Shown: positions 47,046 through 61,390 of the stretch, piece after piece
How the letters are laid out: every line of letters begins with the position of its first letter
How positions within the stretch are numbered: position 1 is the first letter of the stretch
DNA from: Polyodon spathula
Taxonomy: Eukaryota; Chordata; Actinopteri; Acipenseriformes; Polyodontidae
NCBI RefSeq assembly: GCF_017654505.1
Contig: NC_054547.1
Span: forward strand, 29,458,846 to 29,522,845
Direction of reading: 5' to 3'
Length of the DNA: 64,000 nucleotides
Made by a program: the position numbers and the translations under genes
The notes under the pieces: model-generated
What the model was told of the DNA's origin: nothing
Seen by the model: only the letters and a program-made list of their open reading frames with translations
The model's database searches: none

Positions 47046-47900
47046 GGGCCTGTTTCTATAGACACATACGAATGCTTATCTGGCAGGAGCGATATCATAG
47101 GCTGCAACTATAAAAAAACTTGCGTTTTCATATACCAACACTTACACCACTCGTTCATAAAACCAGTCGTAATTTATCACCACCAAATTTGTCATCGTAT
47201 AAATAGGAAAGGTCATTCTCACCTAGTTTTCTCACCTTCTTGCGTATGGTTGCTAAACAAATGGCGTCTCTAATGCGGTATATCTATGACACAGAGCGAG
47301 AGAATTACAGGCTTACAACATCAGCGCACATCAATTACAGTAACAGACAGGCGCGTAACATCTTTGAGGCTATCTAATGAGGAAATAACTGCAAAGTACC
47401 GTTTAAAGAGGGAGGACATCCAGAAACTTTTTACCTTGCTTGAGCAGCATGTAAGAAGAGAAACAACGAGACATCATGCCCAGTCTACAGAAGGGCAAGT
47501 GTGGTTACACTGCGCTTCCTTGCCAGCGATTCCTTCCAGAATGTATTGGGCGATACGTTGGCACTGAGCAAGGCATCAATATGTCGTTCCATTACGTTAT
47601 TACTGCTCTGACAAATCACGCTTCCGACTGTTACTTGGCCCACTGTACGGGAATTACAGTCAGTCAAGGAAGGTTTTCATTCTATTTGCGGTTTCCCCAG
47701 TGCGATTGGAACTATGGATGACACACATATTTAAATAAAAGCAAAAGTGTGGATGCATATCATGCGTGTCGGAAAGGGTACCACTCTACGAATGTACAGA
47801 TTATATGCGACAGCAATCTCATCATAAAATATGTTGTCGCTAAATGGCTGGGCTGTGCGCATGATGCATTTATAAAGAGAAACTGTGCTGCTAAAACCAT
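47046..47900 (+). mobile_element. PIF/Harbinger element relic
   Basis: A DNA transposon fragment. The left end GGGGCCTGTTTCTATAGACA near 47046 looks like a Harbinger-type terminal repeat. A leader and transposase-like coding relic follow. I found no matching right terminal repeat, so the 3' side is probably truncated. Unusually many CpG sites remain for this AT-rich neighbourhood, consistent with a relatively recent arrival. Confidence 0.7.
47261..47890 (+). pseudogene. HARBI1-like transposase fragment
   Basis: A broken Harbinger DDE transposase. From an ATG at 47261 the frame gives MASLMRYIYDTERENYR. A second frame gives RLKREDIQKLFTLLEQHV, the usual start of the HARBI1-like domain. Near 47714 the text MDDTH replaces the family's IDGTH, keeping the first catalytic Asp. 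From about 47752 another frame gives DAYHACRKGYHSTNVQIICD, with the second catalytic Asp at about 47806, and then WLGCAHDAFIKRN, corresponding to the family's W-GS-HD-F block. The region with the third catalytic acid is missing. At least two frameshifts and in-frame stops (for example TAA near 47731) make it non-functional. Confidence 0.82.
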
Positions 47901-49532
47901 TGGAGAGGAAGGTGGGGCTTCCACCTGTTTTGTCGCGCTCATGTCTACACTGTACGTATTTTCTTCTCGTGCGGCTTCTATATTCATATTTAAGATGAGC
48001 AATCTATAATAAGAAACATTCTACTAATCGACTAAGTAATCGACCTTTGGCAAAATTCTAGTATGTGAATACATGATTTGTATGCAAAGTGCAATTATAA
48101 TAATGAAAAGATAATTTAAGCAATGTCCTATACAATGCCTTTTACAGTATATTCTCACCATTTTGCCCATTCAGCTTAACGTATAGAATGAGCGAGGTAT
48201 CCGAGGCTACCTTTCGTATTTCAATTCAAACGCTACTGTGATTCATACGGAATATAGAAACGTGTGTTAAGAGTTTGTAATTGGAGGTGAGAGCTTGTCG
48301 TGTTTCCACTTAGGCATTGGGGACCCAGGTCTACAGTGCATAGCACTAAACGTATGTTGCCCCTATCAAATACTGTCTTAGTTGTTCTTATTGTTTTGAC
48401 CTGTCTGTCTCCCCCATGAAATGTGATCTTGTATCCAAAGAACCTCAAAGTTTACTTTAACATGCAACTACAGAATTTTTCTGAAGACCAGAAATTGACA
48501 ACTCATCCAGTCCCATCGCATATCATTTCTATGTAAAAGAAGCACAGATTTATTTCATTGCACTTGGCTTGAACCTTGGAGGAGGTTCATTATTTACTTG
48601 AAGAGATTCAAGTTGGTGATTTCTGGGCTCAGCTGAGATCATATAATTATGCAACGTATTTGGGTCTGTTTGGAGACTATTTAGAAGCAAGGCAATTGTG
48701 GAATGTCATAATTGTAAAGCAAAAAAAGGGATCATTGGCACTTACCTGCACACATCCTACTGTTGTGTGTTTTGTGACCCTACTTCTATCACTAAGATCT
48801 TCTCCTTAACTTCTAACCTTTTTCTTGTGTGTTTCTATGCTGTGATGCATGATGGAAATGTTTACAATGTACTGTAGCAGTGTAATGATAGTTTTACATC
48901 ATAAAGATACTAGAGGTCCAGTTCAGCCATCAGAGAGCAATTATTTACGTGTTGCTCTGTCTTCAATCATCATACAGTATCTCTAATACTGACATAAATA
49001 TGCCAGGAACAACATTCATTTAAGCAGTGAAACCCCACAATACTATTGTGATACAATTCAAAATGATAAGCAACATGTCTTTGCTTGAAATAGACTCATT
49101 TTCAACCTTGTTTTTGTTCTTCTCTAATGAATTCTCAAATGAATGGATTGATTCATAATGAGAGTGAGCCCCTGGGATTTCTCTTCTTGTTCAGTAAAAA
49201 CAACCCCAAGTCCACATTGCGTCTTCATTGAACCCATCTGACTGGTTGCCATGGGAATGGTGCAGATACCCAGAGCAGCTTAATGCACTGTACCTTTGTA
49301 ATCTCAGTTTAATGGATACAGTTACTTGAAAGATTAAATGTTACCCTTTTAGAGCTGGCATTTTTGTCTCCAGCAATTTAATGATCAAGAAATTCTTTGT
49401 GCAGACCCAGTACCAAAAGTTACATTTAAATGTGCTTGCTACTCAGCTTGGTTATTCGTTTATTTTCCTTTTCTATTGTGTAAGTAATGCACCAATGCAC
49501 CAATGTAATAGCTGTTGTAGCAATGTAATAGC
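47901..49532. other. Non-coding, no gene recognised
   Basis: Possibly includes the remaining tail of the Harbinger relic (still CpG-containing to about 48260). The segment 49220-49250 contains ACTGGTTGCCATGGGAATGG, an RFX X-box-like motif. Confidence 0.4.
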
Positions 49533-49611
49533 GGGGGGAGGGGGGGGCATGAAGCAACAATCTCCTAGGCATCTTAACCACTGCATAAAAGATGACACCC
49601 CCCCACCCCCC
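49533..49611. repeat. G-run and C-run forming inverted arms
   Basis: GGGGGGAGGGGGGG at 49533-49546 and CCCCCCCACCCCCC at 49598-49611 are complementary except for one central position, with a 51-bp spacer. Either run could also support quadruplex or i-motif structures. It may be the ends of a small degraded element. Confidence 0.7.
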
Positions 49612-50769
49612 TTAATTCACAGGTGTTTTTTCAAGCTTATACCCAATTACATTATCTCATCTGCAAGGGTTCTGCATTTTCAGTAACAGCAGAGCAGCAC
49701 ACTATTATACATATGCAAAAAATACCAAAAAAACATTAAAGGTAAATCTCGGGGAATGCATATCAGTCATATTTGTTTCTACATCCCTGGTGTATAATTA
49801 ATAATTCCAGTGCAAAATACAGCCAGGAAGTTGAGGATTTCTTTGTGTTCTCTGCTTCTGTAATTAGTGTATCTTTTACTGCCTTTTCCCCATCGTTTCT
49901 GGCTGGTGTTGATGGTCCCAGTCCCTGATTTTTTGAACGCATGAAACATCTGTTTTTAATCTGCACTTTCCTTGTCTTTTGCCATTGCTCTTTTAAACGC
50001 TCCAACGTTTCTGCCTTTCCTATATGTAGTTGTCTCGACAACACCTTTAAGGTTAAACATATATAAAATGTTGCTCAGGGTAAACAAACAAAAGAACAAA
50101 CAAAAGAGTCTTGGCCGGTCTGACCATCAGATATTCTAGCTTAAACCATCAATTAAACACACAGTTTTTTGGTTGTAATGCTTTTAAATAACAGCCAGAC
50201 CTGAGCTTGTTTTGCCAGCATCCTTGGCCAAGCATTCAAAGGCACAATTTATCCAGTTGGTTTTCTGTGATTTTCTATTTCTTCAAGTGCCCCTAGGTTG
50301 TCAGTGTGGCTGACTTGGAAAAAAAAATTGGACAGTAATATCTGTTTCATGTAAAAGGGCTAACATATTTTAATACATGGCAACATATGTTACATATATG
50401 CATTTCACTTACAGTACATAACTAACATCGATTTTCCACATGCGCTGCTCCTAAGTGGCTGTATTTTTCACTATAAAGATATGGATATGGATATGAAAGA
50501 TAACAGTTATTTTGATAAGTATATTCTTCTTGTTTAAATTCCCCTTGTATATAATTTTCCACTTCAGTCATCGAATTCCTGGAAACTTTTTTAAAACACA
50601 TTAGTGAATGTACTCATGTGGCCACAAACATGCCCAGATGGTGCACTAGATTACCTACCTATTAACCTGTGACCCTGCAAAACTGCCCCCAGTGGAAGTA
50701 AGGGTAACCAGCAGCTACCATCGACAACCATAAATGCAGCAATGTTAAGAAATGAGAGTAGATTTGAAC
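49612..50769. other. Non-coding, no gene recognised
   Basis: AT-rich sequence with CAAA-type short tandem text near 50087-50106. No exon is supported. Confidence 0.4.
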
Positions 50770-50849
50770 AGTGGCGCACCGAGAGGGGGGTGGGTGGGTG
50801 GGTGAGGGGGCTGAGCAGGCTATAGCCCCAAGCCCCCCCCCCCCCCCCC
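50770..50849. repeat. G-rich (GGGT)n tract and 17-bp poly-C, hAT-like end
   Basis: CAGTGGCGCACCGAGAGGGG at 50770 resembles the CAGTGG-type end of hAT elements. It leads into GGGGGGTGGGTGGGTGGGTG and GGGGG (about 50785-50810), a textbook intramolecular quadruplex pattern. After a 22-bp spacer a 17-bp C run follows (50833-50849), which can pair back with the G-rich part. Confidence 0.6.
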
Positions 50850-51119
50850 ACAAACTAACCAAAAAAGAGCTCAGCCTTGATATACGTTTCTTTCAGCAGG
50901 TTATACAGCGGCGTGTCATTTTGCTGCACACCAGACTGACAGCTGAGAGCTCTCTCGGTCAAAACTCCAATGCGAGCAAGGGGGCGTGGCTACCAGACTG
51001 CGTGCTCTGTGATTGGTTGTTTTTATGTTCCATTAATGTGTTAGGCACACTGGACTTGCAGATGAAAGGTCTGAACTGTAGATGGGAGGAGGGGTTAATA
51101 GTAATGTTGGGTATGTACG

Positions 51120-51235
51120 GTCAAGGAAATCATGGAAAAGACGTGGAATTTTAAAACAGTGATTTCCAGGCCTGGAAAAAGTATTGTAAAAGTCATGAAA
51201 AAGTTGATTAGAAAAGGTTTGCATTATATGTTGTT
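51120..51235. repeat. Dispersed repeat with TTTCCAGGCCTGGAAA palindrome
   Basis: Contains CATGGAAAAGACGTGGAATT, then the 16-bp perfect palindrome TTTCCAGGCCTGGAAA at 51163-51178 and AAAAGTCATGAAAAAG. I recognise this wording as a recurrent vertebrate repeat, of uncertain class. Confidence 0.6.
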
Positions 51236-52268
51236 TAAGACTACTGTTTTGTTTTTTCTGTCTCTGTCTGTTTCCTTGGCTGTTTCAGTAGATTTTATTT
51301 GTATTTTCTGTGGTTGCTAAGTAATGAACTTGGCAACAATGGTCATTGCTTAACCATTGCCATAAAAGCGAGGGGGTAGATATATATATATTTTTTTTTA
51401 TCATGGAAAAGTGTAAAAATGTTTTTGCAGACTTTTTGTGACTTGATCGAGACCGTAGGCGCCTAACTCATAGAGCACAGGGGAGGCAATACCGGTATAT
51501 ATTTTCCCCCTGTAGTTTTTTGCACAGTAGACACTATCATTTTGTTATGGTTTTGCTTTAAAAATTTTAAAATGTAATAAAAAAAACCAAAAACAAAATT
51601 CATTCAGAATACGCCAGTAGTCTGACATTGATAAAATTTTTTTAAAAAAAACAACAAACTTACCCTTCACGAAGTGTGACCCAAGTCTGCACTGCACTGT
51701 TTACAGCTGACGTTAGCAGCAGTGTGCAGTGTGCTTTTTATTATGTATTAATTCAATTATATTCATTAAAAAAACACCAGAGAACCAGATGTTTTTTTTT
51801 TTTATTTGTGTGGGTGTGTTTTTTTTTTATAATAGTAATAAGGAATGTTTGTGTTGCTGCGGGGCCATGAGCAGATTTAAGTTCAGCACCAACTCTAAAT
51901 AAAACGTTGTTACTGTTATTAAGCACTATTAATAATCTGAAGCAGTGGTATTTCAAAATAACAAAACCATGGTTTTACCTTAAAGAATCATGCCAGAATG
52001 GTTTTATTATTAAAAACGTGTTGTTCTTTATTAGAATTTATTTTCAGATTTCATATTAAGCTTTTTGTGCTCATTAAATCAAAGGAAGTAGCAATTTGCT
52101 TGCACCATTTAAGACGTTTTTCAAGTCAACTAAGATAAGTTAATAATATTATTATATAAATAATAAGAATAATAATGTGATTACATATTAAACTTTGTAT
52201 AAGACGCACATCTGTAAACCTGACTAAGGTAAAATTTTATTATTTAATTTTTCAGTTATGTCAGTTAT

Positions 52269-52270
<2 letters not shown>
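51236..52270. other. Non-coding, no gene recognised
   Basis: Includes T-runs, AT runs and trinucleotide-like AAT text near 52140-52180. No exon is supported. Confidence 0.4.

Positions 52271-52299
<29 letters not shown>
52271..52299. repeat. Poly-C tract (29 bp)
   Basis: An uninterrupted C run preceded by a short direct repeat (CAGTTATGTCAGTTATGT). Confidence 0.95.
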
Positions 52300-52301
<2 letters not shown>

Positions 52302-53197
52302 AATGTCTTGTTAAGACAAACGCTGTGACCTAAACTGAATAATGAATAATAACTTTTATTGAACAGTCAGAGGTGACTAATGTATTAAACAGTAATAATT
52401 AGCAACAGTGAAATTGTTTAATAGAGCAATATATAAGTTATATTAATATAATTATGCTAAACCAAAAAAGGAACAACACCAACTAGATATAAAAAAAGCA
52501 GAAAGAACACAACAATAAATAATGTAGAACACACAACCCCTATTTCTATACTGTTCTGCACAGACTGCTCTCATGGTGAATTTACAGCCATGGTAGGGGT
52601 GGTGTGTTACTCACTTACTTGTTATTATATAAACAAACAGACACACAAACAACGCATCGGTCATAGTATATAGTCTCTGTGGAGTGTACCTTAAATAGAA
52701 ACACATTTTACTTTTGCTGTACTACAGTGATCATCGCCCATCACTGATCCCTAACCCATGAGAATTACTGCCTACTTTTTTCCACATTGAAGCTCATATC
52801 ACACTTTTCAAGTACCGGTTGCATAATCAGTGGCCCAGATGAAGGGTGACCTACTTTACAGACAGCTATGGCATGACGTTAGTGGATGTACTTAGAAAAA
52901 TACACATTACAACTTACCAACGGGGAAAAAGTATACAGCAACCATATAATCTCCCTGCTTACACATTTCTGACATTGGTGTTGTCTTACATTGTGTAGAA
53001 TAGGGAGCAACATGTAATTCTGTGGTGTATTTTTTGATTGAATCTCCCCCTTGGTTGTAAGTTCTGTTTTGAATAAGAGACCATTTTATTAAGGCAGTCC
53101 CCTACTTATTGAGCTAGTTTAACCCTTTGCTGTCGGAAGCTTGGTGACGCTGACTGTTTGTTAACCTATAACTTTAGTTATATTTATATTATTATAA

Positions 53198-53200
<3 letters not shown>

Positions 53201-53276
<76 letters not shown>
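53201..53276. repeat. (AT)n microsatellite
   Basis: About 76 bp of uninterrupted AT repeats. Confidence 0.95.
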
Positions 53277-53279
<3 letters not shown>

Positions 53280-56200
53280 CAAATAGCTTTCCTCTGTGGT
53301 GCCAAGATACGGTAGTCTTAAGAATCTGTGGATCTTTGGGTCCGGACTAACCAAAATAAAATGAGAACCCCCGAATGAAGTTGGTTACTGTGCAAGGACC
53401 AGAAACAAGACAATAGTTATTAATATTTAAATCAAAGGCAAGTTATTTTAATGTAGGTTTTGATGGAATGTTGCATATTCATATATAACAGTTAGAAATT
53501 GAGTTTGAATAAATGTTTACCGGTACCTATACTTTCAAACACCCATTTAAAACACACCTACGGTATTTACACTACTTATTGAATTTGATCGTGTGCAGCA
53601 TCTCTTCGTCCTAAAAAAACATAACATTTTAAACATGAATGACCCTCCTAATAGGCCTCAATATTTATTATATTTAGCTTATCATTTATTGCAGAATAAA
53701 TCTTTTTCAAGTATGCAGTTATTTCAATAGTTCAGATAAATAGGGACCATGGTGAACGAATCCCTTTCCCATCAAGGTAGATGTGCCCTGCTCTTCGCTG
53801 TGGTGCTAGCTGTGCTCTGAGCAAGGTGTCACGATGCCCCCCACTTTCAGCCCTCATCCCTTCCTTTGAACTTCAAACGCAAAGCAAATAATCTGGAGAA
53901 CCGTTGCAATGTAAGATGAGCTACACAGAAAAATAAACATCTTTTCTGCAGTAACATCCTTGAAGATATATTTAATACCCTGCAAGAAAAACACTTTAGA
54001 TGTTTGTATCTTGCTCTTGCTGTTAAACAGCCTGATCATCAGCATTTGGAACGGATCGCTATTTATAGTTGAGAAGAGATTTGCTTTTATCATGCCATCA
54101 ACGTAAAGGTCTGAACTGAAGTGCTCCCCTTTTCTGCTTAATGCATTCCAATTACTGGTGAACAAAAAGCAAGCCTAGTGTACCTAAGCACAATCATGCT
54201 GTCTACCCTTTGATTATGTGTCTTTTTGTTAAAATATGTGTTAGTTGAACTGCAGGCAATTAATTATTACATGATTATATAATTATATAACATAGTCCCC
54301 CCCCCCCAAAACTAAAAGGCACTTTAATCAACTTTGCATGCCTGGAACAGTATACTGTCTATATTAGTGTGCATTTTTTTATACATTTGTTTCTATATAT
54401 TCATTGAGCCGAAGCTTGTTTTGAATAGGTTGTCATTGTGATTGATGCCTAAAGACACATGAGTAAATGTACATCAAACAGGCATGGACAGATTAGCAGT
54501 CTCAGAATACAAATTATGGTGTGTCTTCTAAACTTGTTCTGTTTGGTATATTTAGGTTCTACATACACTATAGTAACTTGCATCCACTTTGGACAAACCC
54601 AAAGCATGGATTTAGCATGGTTGCAAAAACATGTCATGTTTGATAAGCTTCTTAGCACCCAAATATTGCATGATTATTTCTGAGCTAAATAATATTATCT
54701 TCCAATATTTTTATTTTGTTTGTTTATTTTTTTTTTTATCAATAATGTGTGGGAACTCTTTAAAAGCTGCCTACACTGTATCTACAGTATTGCTTTTCCA
54801 TTTGTCATAAATAGAAAACATCCATTGTTAAAATCCATTTCTGCCTCCTTACAGAAATTTACCGTAAAACATTTCTGTAATGTAGATTTTAATAGTTTTC
54901 CTAATATTCCATCAGCTTTAAAACAATCATATTGTGACATACCAATGGGATCAATCTTGAAGACATGAACTGAAAAATGGACAGAGCAAGATTTGCATAT
55001 GCAATGTTTATAAGTGAAATTCTCTAGTGGCGAATGCTCCCAGTAAAAGTAATTCCCTGTGTGAGTTATGACTGCATGAAAACGATCAGGAGTATGTTTA
55101 AAAATGTATTAATGCAATACGAACCCAGAATACAGCAACGGTAAATAATGCTTTTCATGTGAACCAATGGTATTTGTCCTTTATCTGGAATGGAGAACAT
55201 TTGTTTGTGTAAAATTCTGAAGGTACGGCAGCTGAACTTGAATAAGAATCACTGATCCTTGATTTAGAGACCTTGGATAAAGGTGGTAGATGTAGGAGAG
55301 GGTGAATTGCCTTGCGACTATAAAATAAATCATTGAGCGATTCACAGTACGAAACACAGGTTAGACAATTAGGTTAGGTAATCTGCTGGTGGAGGTGTTT
55401 TTGAAAGTGTTCACCCTTGCACAGCTGTAGAGCAGCAGTACTGTAGCTGTTGTAGTCTCAGGACACTCACAAGCTCAGTACTCAACAACAGCCCTGAGAG
55501 TTTTGTTGAATTGAGGGAATGCAGCGGACGCCCTATCTACTGTACAGTACTGTATCTGTAATGAAACATTCATGTGGTTGCAGACAGCTGCCAATGCACT
55601 GCCCTGAACAGGAAAGGAGAAATCCCCCTCCTGTCCAATTATCTAAAATAGCTTTAAAAAGAATAATTCTTGGTGTGTTCCCAATTTGTATTGTCAACGC
55701 ATTGCTGCTCTAATTAGATTCATGAATCAGTTTATTTCACAGTTGGGCCATCGTTGAAGTAAATTGTACACACACTATACTTTACCTTCTCACTGTTTTC
55801 TATATTTCATTATGTCTATATGTTTTTCTGTCAGACAGTAAATGTATAGCACATATTCCAGTAAAGCTTACGTGTATTTGATTTTATGAGGGACATTTTT
55901 CTGAAATCACTAATGAGCTAAATTTACTGATCCCTGCTTCCAGATATTCCTTCTGCTGTGTCCCTGTATTGCACTTCAAGAGGTCAGGTGTAGAGCCATT
56001 GAAAACACAGGAGTCCTTAGAAAAGCACTGATTAGTTACTGAGTAGGAAAGACAAAGCGAGAGGCTTCTGGGGGTCTGAGCTCTTGTCAAACTCCAAGAA
56101 ACATTTTTTTTCAAAGTCTCTTCTTGAAGTAGAATGCCTGGATGCGACACAGATGCCGATATTATTAAATTTAGTTAATTAAAAACTAAATACATTTATC

Positions 56201-56439
56201 ATAATGTGTGTATCTTTTCTATAGAAAAAAAAGAGTACTACAAATGGCAGAAATTCATACTACTGGAATGATTTCACTGTTTTCATTTATGTAACTACTG
56301 GATAGTTTGTGCTGCATGCATGTAACTTATATCAAATGAAAGGCCACATGTCCTTTCATATTATACACGATGCAGCAGGATCAGACATACTATATGTGGT
56401 AGAGATGAGAACAGAAAACAAAAAAGCAAACAAAAAAAA
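53277..56439. other. Non-coding, no gene recognised
   Basis: A short C run lies at 54298-54307. The block 53990-54180 is higher in complexity but has no reading frame with family features. No exon is supported. Confidence 0.4.
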
Positions 56440-56555
56440 GACGCCCGTCCGCGGCGAGCACAATAGAATTCTAAGCCGAACGGAATATGCATGACAGTGG
56501 CAATTTCTAACAGCACTTCGACGATAAAGAACTCTCGTCAGGCCAGGTGAAAACA
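56440..56555. other. Small CpG-dense block
   Basis: About ten CpG dinucleotides occur within roughly 110 bp (for example ACGCCCGTCCGCGGCGAGC and the run around 56520) in a strongly CpG-poor setting. It could be a small promoter-type island or a young repeat. I see no start-codon or splice pattern that decides between these. Confidence 0.4.
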
Positions 56556-58149
56556 TTGATCATAGAAATAATAACACATGTGTGTTAAGGAGGGGTGTCT
56601 CTAAAAAAATCTAGGTGAATCGGGTTTAAAAATGCAATCGTTTTAAAAAGAGAAGGCTTGGAATAGGAAATGAGGCAGGTTTTACATTATATAGAGAGGG
56701 GAAAAGTCCTTACTCTTTGCATTCCCATGATGCACAATTAGGCACAGACGGAAGTTCTAATGCTAAATCAGAGGAGTTGACCATCTTGTGTATATAGAAG
56801 GTCTTTGGAATACAACAGTAAATACGTCATTGGAAAGCGCCAGTTCTGCACTTTTAAATGTAGGTTGCCTGAGTAATAAGCACTTAAAGTTTGGTGCTCC
56901 AGGGCTGAGTTTAAAGACACATGTAGTTACATTTTTAATGTGTTATTACATTGTAGTTAAACCTGTTGTAACCCAAACATCGAGTAACAAGCATCCAGAA
57001 AACATAAGATGAAAATACTGTATTGTGAAAATTATATAAAAACAATTATATAAAAAATATGATGAGACCTTGTTTTGTTTTTCAACAAACAATAACAATA
57101 CTCTATAAGGCAAATAGTGTAGAATTAAAAAACAAAAAAACTATATACCTGTAGAACAGTGAAAAAGTCCCATATTAAATTAAAAGGTTCAGACAGTTCT
57201 ACTTGCTATTTCAGTTGATTATTGTTTTCTAAAACAGAAAATTGGAAATAAAGCAGTCTCTCTGGAACACATGACACACTATCAATGCCAGTTGAAGACT
57301 AATCTGCAATTGTAATGTGGTTCTGCTATATATTCTCTGACTGTCCTGGAACACAATGTCCCAGTGAGTGCTGGCTCGCTACCTCCCATCTCATTTATAC
57401 TGTAATTACTGATGATTTTTGGTTTCTATTATAATAGTGGGGCAGCACAAGGAGTCTGAAGTCATACCCTCTGTGGAATCCCAGCAATACAGATGTGTTA
57501 TATTATGTTATCTGAACTTTGAAATATGCCTGTTGTAGCAGCACACTGGGGTGTTGTGGTGCTGTACCTTGAATATCCATCAGTTGAAAGCTGTGTCAAT
57601 TAATATTCCATGGGCATTTCTAGAATAATTAGCAGCTATTCCCTATTTCAGTGAGGCATCTCCTTCTAGTTTTCAGTTTGTAATAGTATCTCAAGCGTGT
57701 GTGTTTCACTGTGTGTATTCTCAAATCCAAGGGCAGGCTTGACTGCTGTGAATGAGATCCTGTTCTGTCATCTTCCCATGATGTTGCCTGCCACGTTTCA
57801 CAATCTGAGTCCCAATGGGATTGTAATGCTGATAGTTTTCATCTGTCCCCCAGCTAGAGTTATAACAAAGTCAAGCAGCAAGTCCTAGTGTCCCTTGTCA
57901 GTTTCTCCCGCCTAACTAGATAGGATTAGTGTACCTTCTGGATTGGTGGCATGTCTAGAACTGAGAGATCACTGATGACTGTAAACTTCATCAGCCCTTA
58001 GCAGAGAACTGACCCCAGTCAACACCAAATGAGGTGAGTGAATCTGCCATTGACTATTATGAAAAGTTAGTTATTTAAGTATTTATATAATGCGTACATC
58101 TCAGAAATATACATATATCATGTTTGTACATATTTGAAAATTATTCGGT
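56556..58149. other. Non-coding, no gene recognised
   Basis: AT-rich sequence. No exon, RNA gene or repeat is recognised with confidence. Confidence 0.4.
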
Positions 58150-59430
<1,281 letters not shown>

Positions 59431-61390
59431 ACAATATCTCCATATATTAGGGACATACTGCCAGTATGTTAAGTATAGTCTGTAAAACTATAAGTATAGT
59501 CTGTCTCTTAACCACTACTGGGTTGTTTGTACCTGAACATTAACATGGAATTGTCTCCTTTCAAACAGAAGGAGTTGCTGTAATTAAAGACTGGATTAAA
59601 AGCCAAAGTCTGTCTGCATTTTGAAATACTTAGCCTGAGATTTGGACTTGATATTGATCAGCATTAAACTACACTTCAGTCCTAAAACTTGGGCTCAAAA
59701 GTATCCGACTTGAATGCACCTCTGGCATGTGGGGCTTTTAATGCGAAAAGAAGGGGCTTGTTCTGTAACCTTAAAACACAAAGCAGATCATTCAGCTCCA
59801 CAGGCAATGACCTTAGATATCCTTGGATTTATACCAGGTCCGCTTTAACAGCTCAGTATTCTCTATGAGCTTTAAGCCAACAGTCTGCATTCTAGCTGTC
59901 TAACCTACAAGGTTTTTATTAAATACCGGCAATATCTTTGATAATGTTTTTGAGGACAGTGGCCAGTTATGTTGGCAAAAAACCTGCTGGCATTTTAGCA
60001 CTCTGAATCCAGTAACATAAAATCTCTTTTCAAGCACTCTATTTTATTAAGATTTATATTGTTATAATGCTACATTTGCAAAAGTGTAGAAGGAATCAAT
60101 ACTTTTAAACCACATAATAACATTAAATAGCACTTGGTGTTCCCAACAGCTGCATTAAGGCAAGTCTATTTTTTCTCTTCATTTTTTATAATTACCTCAA
60201 TGTACTAATCATGGGTAGCAATTTCAATTATTTTTTTATTGGAAACATTTCAAAATAGGCAACCACATCTAGAATATAAAGAGAGTAAACTAATTAGTAA
60301 CTTAGCTGTTGCTATTTTTAATCATCGACATGCTTGCTACCACAGGGTGTCTTCGTCAACCACTGTAACATTAACAGCAGGCATACCATTTTGAGAGAAA
60401 AGAGTAGGTTCTAATTAATGATACTTCTTCCCCTCCAAAGGAGAGTTGTAGATCATGTGAGCCTGATAATATGTTATCTTCTGTATACATCCTGTAGCAT
60501 ATTTTATTAATATAAAGACATTTAAACAATAATTGTCCATAAAAAAGTGTTTTTTAATGAAGTCAGGTACTGTACAGCTGCCAATACTGCACCCAAAATA
60601 CCCATTACATTTAATTGTGGGATGGTGTGGAGTTGGAGGACAATTACTCGTGAATTACAAAATGCAAGCCTCGAAGTTGCTTTTTGTAAGTGCACCCATA
60701 TTACCCATGTATTTATTGTGTATTTACAATATAGTAACCAATGCAATGATAACATAATTCTGCAATTCTGGATGGCAGTATTTGTTTAAACAAGTAAATA
60801 TAAGAGATTTTCCAAGTCATTTTCTGTTGTACCTGGATAGTGTCTCTAACAGTGGCAGATGTAAAGCCTCCTATAGCATGTTATTATATGCATGTTATTT
60901 GTTTTAACATGCTGATGAAATTCAAATGGGTTTTCTGTTTTATGTCTTTCCCTGGCATGTGATGCGTTTGTCCTTGGAAACCTTCCCTACCGCACAGCAT
61001 TGTCTCACAGGATGGAGCTCTACTTCTGGGATTTGGCTTCAAATAACATACTTATATTTACCAAGAATCAAAACAAATGTACCCCGCAGGTAATCTATAT
61101 CCCTTGCAGTTTCATGCTGTCCAACCAATGCCACTCCAGGTTAACATTTTCTCTTCAGGGAACTACATCTAGATAGAAATAATTGTATCCAAATTTGCTG
61201 AACAGCAGATGAAAAAAGTTTAGATGCAAACATCACTGTAATTTAACTCCATATTAATGCAGCTGGGGTCCCCCCTTCCCTGCCCGGGGATTATTTATAG
61301 ACCTACTTATGAACATTACTGTGCATAAAACATTCTGTGAAATTAAGTTTATCAATTTTCGGATGACCGTATTAGGATCTGTCATTGTTT
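59431..61390. other. Non-coding, no gene recognised
   Basis: About 2 kb of AT-rich sequence after the Tc1 relic. No exon is supported. Confidence 0.4.
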
